From SZUA-287 sp036397975 (lineage in GTDB: Bacteria; Bacteroidota; Ignavibacteria; UBA10030; UBA6906), in contig DASWHW010000131.1 of the NCBI GenBank assembly GCA_036397975.1, positions 1-23,124 of the forward strand: a stretch of 23,124 nt of DNA. The letters run 5' to 3'. The notes under the pieces were generated by a model, which had not been told where the DNA came from, did no database searches, and worked only from the letters and a program-made list of their open reading frames with translations. Numbering within the stretch: the first letter of the stretch is position 1; each line of letters starts with the position of its first letter. Of the stretch, positions 8,509 through 15,884 are shown piece by piece. The position numbers were made by a program, and so were the translations under genes.

Positions 8509-9681
8509 TCAAACTATCGGACCGTTTTCAAGCAACTTCCAGCAATATAGTTGCATCCTGGGCAGATGAAACGGGCCTTTCCACATCGTTCCTTTAACCG
8601 GTGTGGAAAGCGAGCCATCACGGTGTAGATACCCAAACCATTCTCCATGAATGTCATCCGGAAAATGTGCGTACGCCCAATCGTGTACCCGGGCATGCAG
8701 TTCGAGAAATCCTGGTTCCTTTGTTATTTTGTAGGCGAGAAGCGTCGCAATAATCGCTTCATTGTGCGGCCACCAGAATTTCATATCATGCCAGTACTCT
8801 GTGGGAGGAAGTCCCTTCGCGTCTTTGAAGTAAAGGATTCCTCCAAATTCCTTATCCCACCCGATCTTATAAGACCAATCGATGATTGTCGTGCCCAGTT
8901 TGATAAGTCGCGGCTCGTTATTCCGGTGGCGCGCCTCTTCAAGAATAAACCAACCAGCTTCGATTGAATGTCCCGGGCAAACCAACCTACCATCAAGTGT
9001 ATCATAGAATTCGCCCTTCGGACCCACGTTTTCGAGCACACACTCAAACTCAGGCTTCACAAAATCTCTTTCAATTTCCGAGATGGACTCGTCGATCACA
9101 GTTGTACAAATTGGATTGTTTGTTGCCTTCCGCAATTCCTGGGCCGCGAGAATGAGTGACAACGGCATGGCCAGCCCTTTCATCGGACGGGTCTCAGCTA
9201 TGGTTTTGGGAGAAATTAGTCCCGGCGTTGAGTGGTAATGCAGAATGAGTTTGAAAAGGTCCAGGGCTTTCTGGGTGAACGATTCATCACCTGAAGAACA
9301 CCCGTACGCGGCGAAGGCCATTACTGTGAATATTTCGGAAAAAAGATATCGTCGCTTCCGAAGAGGCTTCCCCTCCCGAGTAACAGAAAAGAACATTCGT
9401 CCATTCGCATCAAAGCAGTTTCTTTGCAAGAAGTCTACCCCGTGCCGGGACAAATCCAGCCATTCCTGTTTCTGTTCTACCATCGAATACATAGTTGCCA
9501 GCATCCACGCAAACCGTCCCTGGATCCAGACGGGTTTGTCAGTGCTCAGGATGGTGCCATCGCGGTCGAGGGCTGTGAATATTCCCCCGGATTCATGGTC
9601 AATCGAACGCGGAATCCAGAAAGGCAGGGTATCTTGCAGTAGTCCGTCACGATACACACGGATCAACTCGTCAACTTCCAT
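8509..9681 (-). CDS. AGE-family sugar 2-epimerase (N-acylglucosamine 2-epimerase-like)
   Basis: A 390-residue (alpha/alpha)6-barrel epimerase. Two conserved histidines of the family are present: His238 in CPGHSIEAGWFILEEA and His306 in KFWWPHNEAIIATLLAY. The PGHxIEAGW plus WWPHxEA combination is closer to N-acylglucosamine 2-epimerases than to cellobiose epimerases or mannose isomerases, pointing to GlcNAc/ManNAc or a similar sugar interconversion, though the exact substrate is a guess. I start at the ATG at 9681 because the protein then begins like relatives (LIRVYRDGLLQDTLPFW). An upstream in-frame TTG at 9822 would add 47 unrelated residues. It is the first gene of the minus-strand operon. 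Confidence 0.87.
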   Translation of the reverse strand: MEVDELIRVYRDGLLQDTLPFWIPRSIDHESGGIFTALDRDGTILSTDKPVWIQGRFAWMLATMYSMVEQKQEWLDLSRHGVDFLQRNCFDANGRMFFSVTREGKPLRKRRYLFSEIFTVMAFAAYGCSSGDESFTQKALDLFKLILHYHSTPGLISPKTIAETRPMKGLAMPLSLILAAQELRKATNNPICTTVIDESISEIERDFVKPEFECVLENVGPKGEFYDTLDGRLVCPGHSIEAGWFILEEARHRNNEPRLIKLGTTIIDWSYKIGWDKEFGGILYFKDAKGLPPTEYWHDMKFWWPHNEAIIATLLAYKITKEPGFLELHARVHDWAYAHFPDDIHGEWFGYLHRDGSLSTPVKGTMWKGPFHLPRMQLYCWKLLENGPIV

Positions 9682-9755
9682 TATTGTGGCTTGTGCGAAA
9701 TGTTGTGGAGGACTCGTGAAATGGAAAATCTGAGAGCATCCTACAAAATGAGGCA

Positions 9756-9779
9756 GTGAAATGCAATCGAACGTTTCAC
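9756..9779. repeat. Inverted repeat GTGAAA-N12-TTTCAC, possible operator
   Basis: Perfect 6 bp arms separated by 12 bases, about 75 bases upstream of the epimerase start codon in the divergent control region. The half-site TGAAA resembles those bound by LacI-type sugar regulators, but the spacing is wider than usual for that family. Role inferred from position only. Confidence 0.35.
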
Positions 9780-9790
9780 CATGTCTATTC

Positions 9791-9807
9791 CGATCATGAT
9801 CTGATCG
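9791..9807. repeat. Inverted repeat CGATCA-N5-TGATCG, possible operator
   Basis: Perfect 6 bp arms around a 5 bp centre; the left part also contains the 10 bp palindrome GATCATGATC at 9792-9801. It lies only 11 bases from the other inverted repeat, in the middle of the control region, as expected for a regulator serving both directions. Confidence 0.35.
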
Positions 9808-10060
9808 TCGATTACCTGGCAATGTTCTAACTGCTCCTGAGATGACTATCTCACTTCAATTCACAACTTTCCCTGAAAATGTTTACGTTGCATTTGGTTT
9901 CAAGCCCACACAACTTGCAATTAAGCTACCATCGATCGAACGGTATATGGCCACTTCTCTCGGCAACCATCAGGTTCTCAGTTATGGTGATTATGGTGCA
10001 GCCTTGCGTAGCGCCGCCGATATCCTTCATCTTACATTTTTGAATTAATCAGAGCACGAC

Positions 10061-11422
10061 ATGTATAGAATCTCCATCGTAGTTTTATTCCTCATTAATT
10101 TCCTGCACGCAACAGCCGGCACGCACGATCAGGATACTTCTTCGATCAACTCTGCGATAATCGCCGAAGAAGTCCGGAATGAGTTCATGCGCTCATGGAA
10201 CGCGTACAAGAAATACGCATGGGGTCACGATGGATTGAAACCCCTGAGTAAATCGTACTACGATTGGTATTCCACTTCGTTCTTCATGACAGCAGTGGAT
10301 GCACTGGACACCATGATCTTGATGGGATTTGAGGAAGAGGCTGATAGCACGCGCGAGCACATCGTGAAGCATTTATCGTTCGAGCAGGATGTGTATGTGA
10401 AGAATTTTGAGTTCACTATTCGTTTGCTGGGTGGACTACTTTCATCCTTTCAATTAACAAACGACAAAAGACTCCTGGCCCTCGCAAAAGATCTCGGAGA
10501 CCGGCTTCTCCCTGCATTCGAATCACCCACAGGCATGCCGTATGTTTATGTGAATCTCAAAACTGGCGCCGTGCGCGACAGTCTCAGCAATCCCGCGGAG
10601 ATCGGAACGTTGCTGCTTGAATTCGGAACGCTTTCAAACTTGACAGGCGATGCAAAATACTACAACATTGCAAAGTATGCCCTGCTGCAACTATACGCTG
10701 CTCGCTCCGAGATCGATCTTGTTGGTGAGAGAATCGACATCACGACGGCCAAATGGATAAAAACGGAGAGTCACATCAGCGGAGCGATTGACTCCTACTA
10801 TGAATATTTGTTGAAGTGCAGGATCCTGTTCGAAGACGATGATTGCGGAATTATGTGGGAAACAAGTCTCTTGGCAATTGACCGGTACCTCGCGGATGAT
10901 ACTCCGACTGGTCGCTGGTACGGACGTGCCGACATGAACACAGGCAAACGCACAGCGACAACATTTGGCGCTCTCGACGCCTTTTTCCCCGCCGTGCTTG
11001 TGCTGGCCGGCGATTTAAAGGGTGCCGCAGAGCTAGAGGAATCGTGCCACAAAATGTGGAACGCCCACGGCATCGAGCCGGAGGTGTTTGATTATGCCAC
11101 CATGAAAGCAGTCTCGCCTCCCTACTATCTCAATCCCGAAATCATCGAGTCCGCCTACTATTTGTACCGAGCAACCGGCGATGATCGCTTCCTGAGGATG
11201 GGAAAAACATATTTCGAGAGTTTGAAAAAGTACTGTCGTACGGATGAAGCATTTGCCGAGCTCAAGAGTGTCATCACAAAAGAACAATCAGATCGAATGG
11301 AAAGCTACTTCATGGCGGAAACATTGAAATACCTCTACCTCTTGTTCGCCCCGCCGGAGACGTTGGACTTCAACAGGGTAGTTTTCAATACCGAAGCTCA
11401 TCCGATCCAAAGAACATGGTAG
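10061..11422 (+). CDS. GH47-family alpha-mannosidase-like protein, secreted
   Basis: A 453-residue protein with a short signal peptide (ISIVVLFLINFLHATAG). The rest follows the GH47 (alpha/alpha)7 barrel: SWNAYKKYAWGHDGLKP at 45-61, VDALDTMILMG at 79-89, NFEFTIRLLGG at 115-125, GAIDSYYEYLLK at 241-252, NPEIIESAYYLYR at 358-370, DRMESYFMAETLKYLYLLF at 411-429 and VFNTEAHP at 441-448. Expected functional residues are Glu117 (acid), Asp244, Glu360 and the calcium-binding Thr444. GH47 enzymes are inverting alpha-1,2-mannosidases needing calcium. The arginine usual before Pro-Glu (RPE) is Asn358 here. Length and motif order are normal. It heads the rightward operon, 100 bases before the lipoprotein binding protein. 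Confidence 0.93.
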   Translation: MYRISIVVLFLINFLHATAGTHDQDTSSINSAIIAEEVRNEFMRSWNAYKKYAWGHDGLKPLSKSYYDWYSTSFFMTAVDALDTMILMGFEEEADSTREHIVKHLSFEQDVYVKNFEFTIRLLGGLLSSFQLTNDKRLLALAKDLGDRLLPAFESPTGMPYVYVNLKTGAVRDSLSNPAEIGTLLLEFGTLSNLTGDAKYYNIAKYALLQLYAARSEIDLVGERIDITTAKWIKTESHISGAIDSYYEYLLKCRILFEDDDCGIMWETSLLAIDRYLADDTPTGRWYGRADMNTGKRTATTFGALDAFFPAVLVLAGDLKGAAELEESCHKMWNAHGIEPEVFDYATMKAVSPPYYLNPEIIESAYYLYRATGDDRFLRMGKTYFESLKKYCRTDEAFAELKSVITKEQSDRMESYFMAETLKYLYLLFAPPETLDFNRVVFNTEAHPIQRTW

Positions 11423-11522
11423 CGTGAATCTCTGACGATCGATCTCAACGAAAAGAATGTCTTGATTCCCTAGGGCCATCTTGCGAACTTATTCCACAAC
11501 ATTCTAAACCTTCGAGGATCAC

Positions 11523-12446
11523 ATGCGCTCCCTCCTTTCAATTTCACTCTGTGCTCTCTCACTTCTTCTTGGGTCTTGCCAGCCCAAAGAACAAAATTCG
11601 ACCACGAAGACAATCGGCGTCTCCCTTCTGACAAGAAATCATATCTTCTATAAGGATCTTGAAGATGGGCTAAAGGAAGGGGCTGCAAAATACAAGTTCG
11701 AGCTCGTCATTACTTCTGCCGACTTCGATCTCGGAAAGCAACTCTCACAAATCGAAGACTTCGTAACACAGAAAGTTGACGCAATCATAATTTGTCCCGT
11801 TGATTCAAAGGGGGTTGGACCGGGAATCAAGAAAGCCAACGAGGCGATGATTCCTGTGTTCACCGCCGATATCGGGGCACAGGAGGGGGAAGTTGTAAGC
11901 CACATCGCGTCTGATAATGTCGCCGGTGGCAGGCTGGCGGGAGAGTACATGGGCAAACTGCTGGGCGGCAAGGGAAATATTGCCATCATTAATCAGCCGG
12001 CAGTCTCCTCGGTGTTGGACCGTGTGCAGGGGTTCCGGGAGGGTATCGCAAAATATCCCAACATCAAGATTGTCGCTGATGTCAATGGCCAGAGTGTGCG
12101 CGACAAAGCATTGCAAGCAACAGCCGATGTGCTGCAAGCGCAACCGCTGCTTGACGGCATTTTTGGCATTAACGACGACTCTGCGCTTGGAGCTCTCGAT
12201 GCTGTTCAGCAATTCAACCGAAATAACATTGCAATCATAGGCTACGATGCAACGCCCCCCGCGCGTGATGCGATCATGAAAGAATCGGCTCTGAAGGCCG
12301 ATGTGATTCAATACCCGAAGAAGATCGGCACCACAACCGTCGAGTCCATCCAGAAACATTTCAATGGTATCAGTGTTCCCAGAGTAATCCCGGTGGAAGT
12401 TGGAATCATCGACCGGGACGGGCTGAAGAAATTGGCGGAACAATAG
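11523..12446 (+). CDS. Sugar ABC transporter substrate-binding lipoprotein (RbsB-like)
   Basis: A 307-residue Peripla_BP_4 protein. The N-terminus ends in a lipobox (LLLGSC, Cys19), so it should be a lipoprotein, unlike the paralogue at 2680-3615. Typical fold elements are KTIGVSLLTRNHIFYKDLEDGL, IEDFVTQKVDAIIICPVDSKGV, IPVFTADIGA, HIASDNVAGGRLAGEYM and GIFGINDDSALGALDAV. The gene has GAGG five bases before its ATG and ends one base before the ATPase start, forming a binding protein-ATPase-permease set. This order is standard for ribose-, xylose- and galactose-type importers. The two binding proteins differ substantially, so they may serve different ligands. Confidence 0.92.
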   Translation: MRSLLSISLCALSLLLGSCQPKEQNSTTKTIGVSLLTRNHIFYKDLEDGLKEGAAKYKFELVITSADFDLGKQLSQIEDFVTQKVDAIIICPVDSKGVGPGIKKANEAMIPVFTADIGAQEGEVVSHIASDNVAGGRLAGEYMGKLLGGKGNIAIINQPAVSSVLDRVQGFREGIAKYPNIKIVADVNGQSVRDKALQATADVLQAQPLLDGIFGINDDSALGALDAVQQFNRNNIAIIGYDATPPARDAIMKESALKADVIQYPKKIGTTTVESIQKHFNGISVPRVIPVEVGIIDRDGLKKLAEQ

Positions 12447-12447
12447 C

Positions 12448-13935
12448 ATGTCTCCATTGCTCGAAATGCGTGGCATTGTGAAGCACTATCCCGGTGTTCG
12501 CGCCCTCTCCGACGTGACGTTTGAGCTTCGCTCCGGCGAGATCCATTGCCTCGTTGGCGAAAATGGTGCCGGCAAATCGACGTTAATGAAGATCCTTTCG
12601 GGCGCGCTTGCAAAAGACGGAGGCTCCGTTGCTGTGAACGGGAAAGCCATCGCGCTCCACTCCCCCGCTGATGCGCAATCGGCAGGGGTCGGCATCATGT
12701 ATCAGGACTATAAACTTGTTCCCGAACTCTCCGTCGCTGAGAATATTTTCCTCGGACAAGAACCTACCAAACAGCATTCTCCTTTCATTGACAAAAGGAA
12801 AATGCACGACGATGCACGCTCAATTCTGGCGCGACTCGGTGAAGAAATCGGTACGGACATGACCATCGCATCGCTGAGCGTTGCGCAACGACAAATTGTT
12901 GAGGTCGCGAAAGCATTGTCCAGAGACATCAAAATCCTTGCAATGGACGAGCCCACCGCATCATTGTCAGAGCACGAAACTGTCAATCTCTTTCGTGTCA
13001 TCAAGGGCTTGAGGGCACAGGGTGTCGGCGTCATCTATATTTCGCATCGACTCGAAGAGGTATTTGAGCTTGGCGATAGAGTGACTGTGTTGCGCGATGG
13101 AAAAGTTGTACGGACGGTTGATGTTGCCGCAGTGGACAAGAGAGGTTTGATTCAAGCCATGGTTGGTCGTGCATTGGAGGATGAATATCCAAAAGTTGAA
13201 TTGACAAGAGCCGAAGAGGTTCTTCGCGTAGAGCATCTCTCGACGGGACGGATCCATGATATCAACCTTACATTATATAGAGGTGAGATTCTCGGCATCG
13301 CCGGGTTAGTCGGCGCGGGGCGAACTGAATTGGCAAGGGTCATCTTCGGAGCGGACAAGAAACTATCCGGTAATCTCTTTTTGGAGGAAAAAGAGATCGC
13401 TCCCCGATCTCCGGCAGAAGCGATTCGTGCCGGTATTGGGCTTTTGACGGAGGATCGCAATCAACTTGGCCTGATCCTGCAAATGAACGTGGCTGAAAAT
13501 ATCTCACTCGCGAATCTTTCTCAGGTAATTCGTGGTCCATTCATCAGCGGAATGAAAGAAGAAGTACTGGCGGCCCGGTACATGACGGAGCTGAACATTC
13601 GCCCACCCGACACTTCAATGGAAGTGGAAAAACTAAGTGGCGGCAACCGGCAGAAGGTCGTGCTTGCACGCTGGCTCAGTACCCGGGCAAAAGTCATCAT
13701 GTTTGACGAACCGACTGCAGGTGTTGATGTCGGCGCTAAGTATGAAATATACTCGAACATCAACCGACTCGCACAAGATGGAATTGGCGTCATGATGATC
13801 TCATCCGACTTGCCGGAACTCCTCGGCATGTGCGATCGGATCGTCGTGATGTGTGAAGGAAGCATTACCGGAACATTGACCCGGGACGAGGCAACTCAGG
13901 AAAGAATAATGACTCTTGCCACGATGACGAATTGA
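12448..13935 (+). CDS. Sugar ABC transporter ATP-binding protein with two ATPase domains (RbsA/MglA-like)
   Basis: A 495-residue tandem ATPase. Domain 1 has Walker A GENGAGKST at 37-45, the signature region SLSVAQRQIVEVAKAL and Walker B ILAMDEPTASLS. Domain 2 has the family's normal degenerate Walker A (GLVGAGRTEL), an intact LSGGNRQKVVLARWL signature and Walker B VIMFDEPTAGVDVGAKYE. It energises import on the cytoplasmic face with RbsC-type permeases. Its stop overlaps the next start (TGATG), so the permease is translationally coupled. It is the only sugar-importer ATPase in the window, although two permeases and two binding proteins are present; sharing is therefore likely. Confidence 0.95.
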   Translation: MSPLLEMRGIVKHYPGVRALSDVTFELRSGEIHCLVGENGAGKSTLMKILSGALAKDGGSVAVNGKAIALHSPADAQSAGVGIMYQDYKLVPELSVAENIFLGQEPTKQHSPFIDKRKMHDDARSILARLGEEIGTDMTIASLSVAQRQIVEVAKALSRDIKILAMDEPTASLSEHETVNLFRVIKGLRAQGVGVIYISHRLEEVFELGDRVTVLRDGKVVRTVDVAAVDKRGLIQAMVGRALEDEYPKVELTRAEEVLRVEHLSTGRIHDINLTLYRGEILGIAGLVGAGRTELARVIFGADKKLSGNLFLEEKEIAPRSPAEAIRAGIGLLTEDRNQLGLILQMNVAENISLANLSQVIRGPFISGMKEEVLAARYMTELNIRPPDTSMEVEKLSGGNRQKVVLARWLSTRAKVIMFDEPTAGVDVGAKYEIYSNINRLAQDGIGVMMISSDLPELLGMCDRIVVMCEGSITGTLTRDEATQERIMTLATMTN

Positions 13936-14909
13936 TGGAATCTCCCGTTTCAATCAACAAGGCACACCCATCTCGACGTTGGCAGCTAACGAGCGAGGTC
14001 GGCATCGGCATTGCCCTCATCGTCGAGTTGATCGTGTTCTCAATCCTCTCGCCACATTTCCTCACAACCGAGAACCTCCTCAATGTTTCCCTCCAGGTTT
14101 CTATCACCGCCATCATCGCGGCAGGAATGACTTTCGTGATTCTTACCGGAGGGATTGATCTCTCGGTAGGTTCCCTTCTCGCACTCGCAGGGATTCTTAC
14201 AACTGATGCAATGAAGCTGCCTTTTCCGATCCAGGTTTCGTTTCCACTTGCCCTTCTTGTGGGACTGTTCGTCGGTGCCTTGTCTGGCGGACTTGCCGGA
14301 GCGCTGATAACTCGTTTCAACATAACACCATTCATTGTAACGCTTTCCCTTATGACCGTTTGGCGGGGAGTTGCGTTCGTGTACACGGAAGGTCGCCCTA
14401 TTTGGGAACTCCCGGACGCGTTCGCTGTTCTTGGCAGCGGACGCATGTTGGGGATTCCGATTCCGAGCACCATTATGATTGTTGTTTTCATCGTTTCACA
14501 CATTGTGCTGACAAAAACGAGATTTGGCCGCCACGTCTACGCCGTGGGCGGAAACAAGGAAGCGGCACGGTTGGCAGGAATCCGTACAGATAAAGTTTTG
14601 GTTCAAGTCTACATGGTATGCGGATTGCTTTCCGCGCTCAGCGGAATACTCCTTGCCTCGCGCATGAACTCCGGTCAGCCGAACACTGGAGTTGGCTATG
14701 AATTGGACGTGATTGCGGCCGTGGTGGCTGGTGGAACGAGTTTGTTTGGAGGTCGCGGCTCCATCATCGGAACGTTTATCGGCGCCATGCTGATTGCGGT
14801 GTTGCGCAATGGATTGAATCTGCTCAATGTCGGTTCTTATGTGCAACAAGTGATCGTCGGTGTTGTCATTCTGCTTGCGGTAATGACTGAACGTTGGCGA
14901 CGAACATAG
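13935..14909 (+). CDS. Sugar ABC transporter permease (RbsC-like, BPD_transp_2)
   Basis: A 324-residue inner-membrane permease. Family marks include ITAIIAAGMTFVILTGGIDLSVGSLLALAG, the cytoplasmic loop VGGNKEAARLAGIRTDK and IAAVVAGGTSLFGGRGSIIGT. The length is typical of RbsC. It starts at the ATG overlapping the ATPase stop by one base; an in-frame TTG three bases earlier is unlikely to be used. It completes the rightward import complex. It shares the GGxKE/EEAARLAGI loop and GGTSL block with the permease at 3669-4730, which supports the idea that both dock on the same ATPase. Confidence 0.94.
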   Translation: MESPVSINKAHPSRRWQLTSEVGIGIALIVELIVFSILSPHFLTTENLLNVSLQVSITAIIAAGMTFVILTGGIDLSVGSLLALAGILTTDAMKLPFPIQVSFPLALLVGLFVGALSGGLAGALITRFNITPFIVTLSLMTVWRGVAFVYTEGRPIWELPDAFAVLGSGRMLGIPIPSTIMIVVFIVSHIVLTKTRFGRHVYAVGGNKEAARLAGIRTDKVLVQVYMVCGLLSALSGILLASRMNSGQPNTGVGYELDVIAAVVAGGTSLFGGRGSIIGTFIGAMLIAVLRNGLNLLNVGSYVQQVIVGVVILLAVMTERWRRT

Positions 14910-14958
14910 CTGTGCCGCAAATGCGCGATACCGAAATCAAAACAACTGGAGGATTGAA

Positions 14959-15840
14959 ATGAAGATGTTTGCGACGGTACTGCTTCTGCTTTCATTGACC
15001 TCAACAATGTATACTCAGGTTGCGCATGGTACCGTGAAAGAGGGTCTCACCCTCGACAGCAAGATCCTGGGGAAGAAAGTGCGATACACGATCTACCTGC
15101 CGTTTGATTATGAGTCATCGAGCCGATTCTACCCGGTCGTCTATCTACTGCATGGCTACACAGACAACGATATGGGTTGGATTCAGTTTGGCGAGGCGAA
15201 TCTCATTGCGGACGAAGCCATAGCGAATCGGGAGATTCCACCCATGGTTATTGTCATGCCCGATGGCGGCGATAGCTGGTATATCAATTCCTACAACGGC
15301 TCCGTTCGTTATGAAGATTTCTTCTTCCAGGAGTTCATACAGTACATTGAATCGCACTATCGCATTCGCCAGGAGAGGAGCTACCGAGGTGTTGCGGGTT
15401 TGTCGATGGGAGGCTTCGGCACTCTGGTATATGCAATGCGCCATCCGGACCAATTTGTTGCATGTGCAGCCCTCAGTGCCGCTGTGAATACCTCGGAAGA
15501 GTTTGCCGCTATGGACGAGCACGCCTGGAGCCGATGGCCAACATTAATCTATGGACCGGGGTCAGGCCAGGCACGACTCACCGAACACCTGTTGTCGTAT
15601 AACCCCATTCGCATTGTGGAATTAGGCGATGCTGAGAAAATGAAGAGTGTTCGCATGTATCTCGACTGCGGTGATGATGATTATCTCACCATCGGCAACG
15701 CCATGCTGCATGTTGCGCTCACCAAAAAGAAGATCCCTCATGAATACCGCGTGCGAGACGGCAAGCACTCCTGGCCCTATTGGCGTAGTGGACTGGTGGA
15801 TGCGTTGAAGTTCATCGGCGCCAGTTTTCACAAACATTAG
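14959..15840 (+). CDS. Secreted esterase, CE1 / esterase-D-like alpha/beta hydrolase
   Basis: A 293-residue hydrolase with a signal peptide (MKMFATVLLLLSLTST, cleavage near TQVAHG). VRYTIYLPFDY, PVVYLLHGYTDN (oxyanion strand) and VIVMPDGGDSWY are standard for the esterase D/CE1 group, which includes feruloyl and acetyl esterases and mycolyltransferases. The nucleophile is Ser149 in GLSMGGFG, the acid probably in DCGDDD (239-241), and the histidine His270 in DGKHSWPYW. It would remove acyl groups from a carbohydrate in the periplasm or outside; the acyl group is unknown. A strong GGAGG lies six bases before the ATG. It follows the permease by 49 bases in the rightward operon. Confidence 0.9.
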   Translation: MKMFATVLLLLSLTSTMYTQVAHGTVKEGLTLDSKILGKKVRYTIYLPFDYESSSRFYPVVYLLHGYTDNDMGWIQFGEANLIADEAIANREIPPMVIVMPDGGDSWYINSYNGSVRYEDFFFQEFIQYIESHYRIRQERSYRGVAGLSMGGFGTLVYAMRHPDQFVACAALSAAVNTSEEFAAMDEHAWSRWPTLIYGPGSGQARLTEHLLSYNPIRIVELGDAEKMKSVRMYLDCGDDDYLTIGNAMLHVALTKKKIPHEYRVRDGKHSWPYWRSGLVDALKFIGASFHKH

Positions 15841-15884
15841 GACGGATTGAAAAGCCGGGGCAATCACAAACAAATGACACGCCG

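Larger units (their letters stand above)
9682..10060. promoter_or_regulatory. Divergent control region between the two sugar operons
   Basis: These 379 bases separate the start codons of the leftward epimerase operon and the rightward GH47 operon, so promoters for both should lie here. I see two clear inverted repeats (9756-9779 and 9791-9807, listed separately) and an 8 bp self-complementary TCGATCGA at 9932-9939. No convincing gene is present: a 68-codon frame at 9842-10048 lacks a ribosome binding site and any recognisable sequence. I could not place -35/-10 boxes reliably, and no regulator gene is encoded nearby. Confidence 0.6.

Noticed and set aside
9682..9822. 47-residue N-terminal extension of the epimerase starting at TTG 9822
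   Set aside because: An AGGAG lies upstream, but the extra residues do not resemble the family N-terminus, and the ATG at 9681 gives the expected length.
9842..10048. 68-codon plus-strand frame between the divergent operons
   Set aside because: No ribosome binding site, no recognisable domain or signal, and it lies in the region expected to hold the promoters of both operons.
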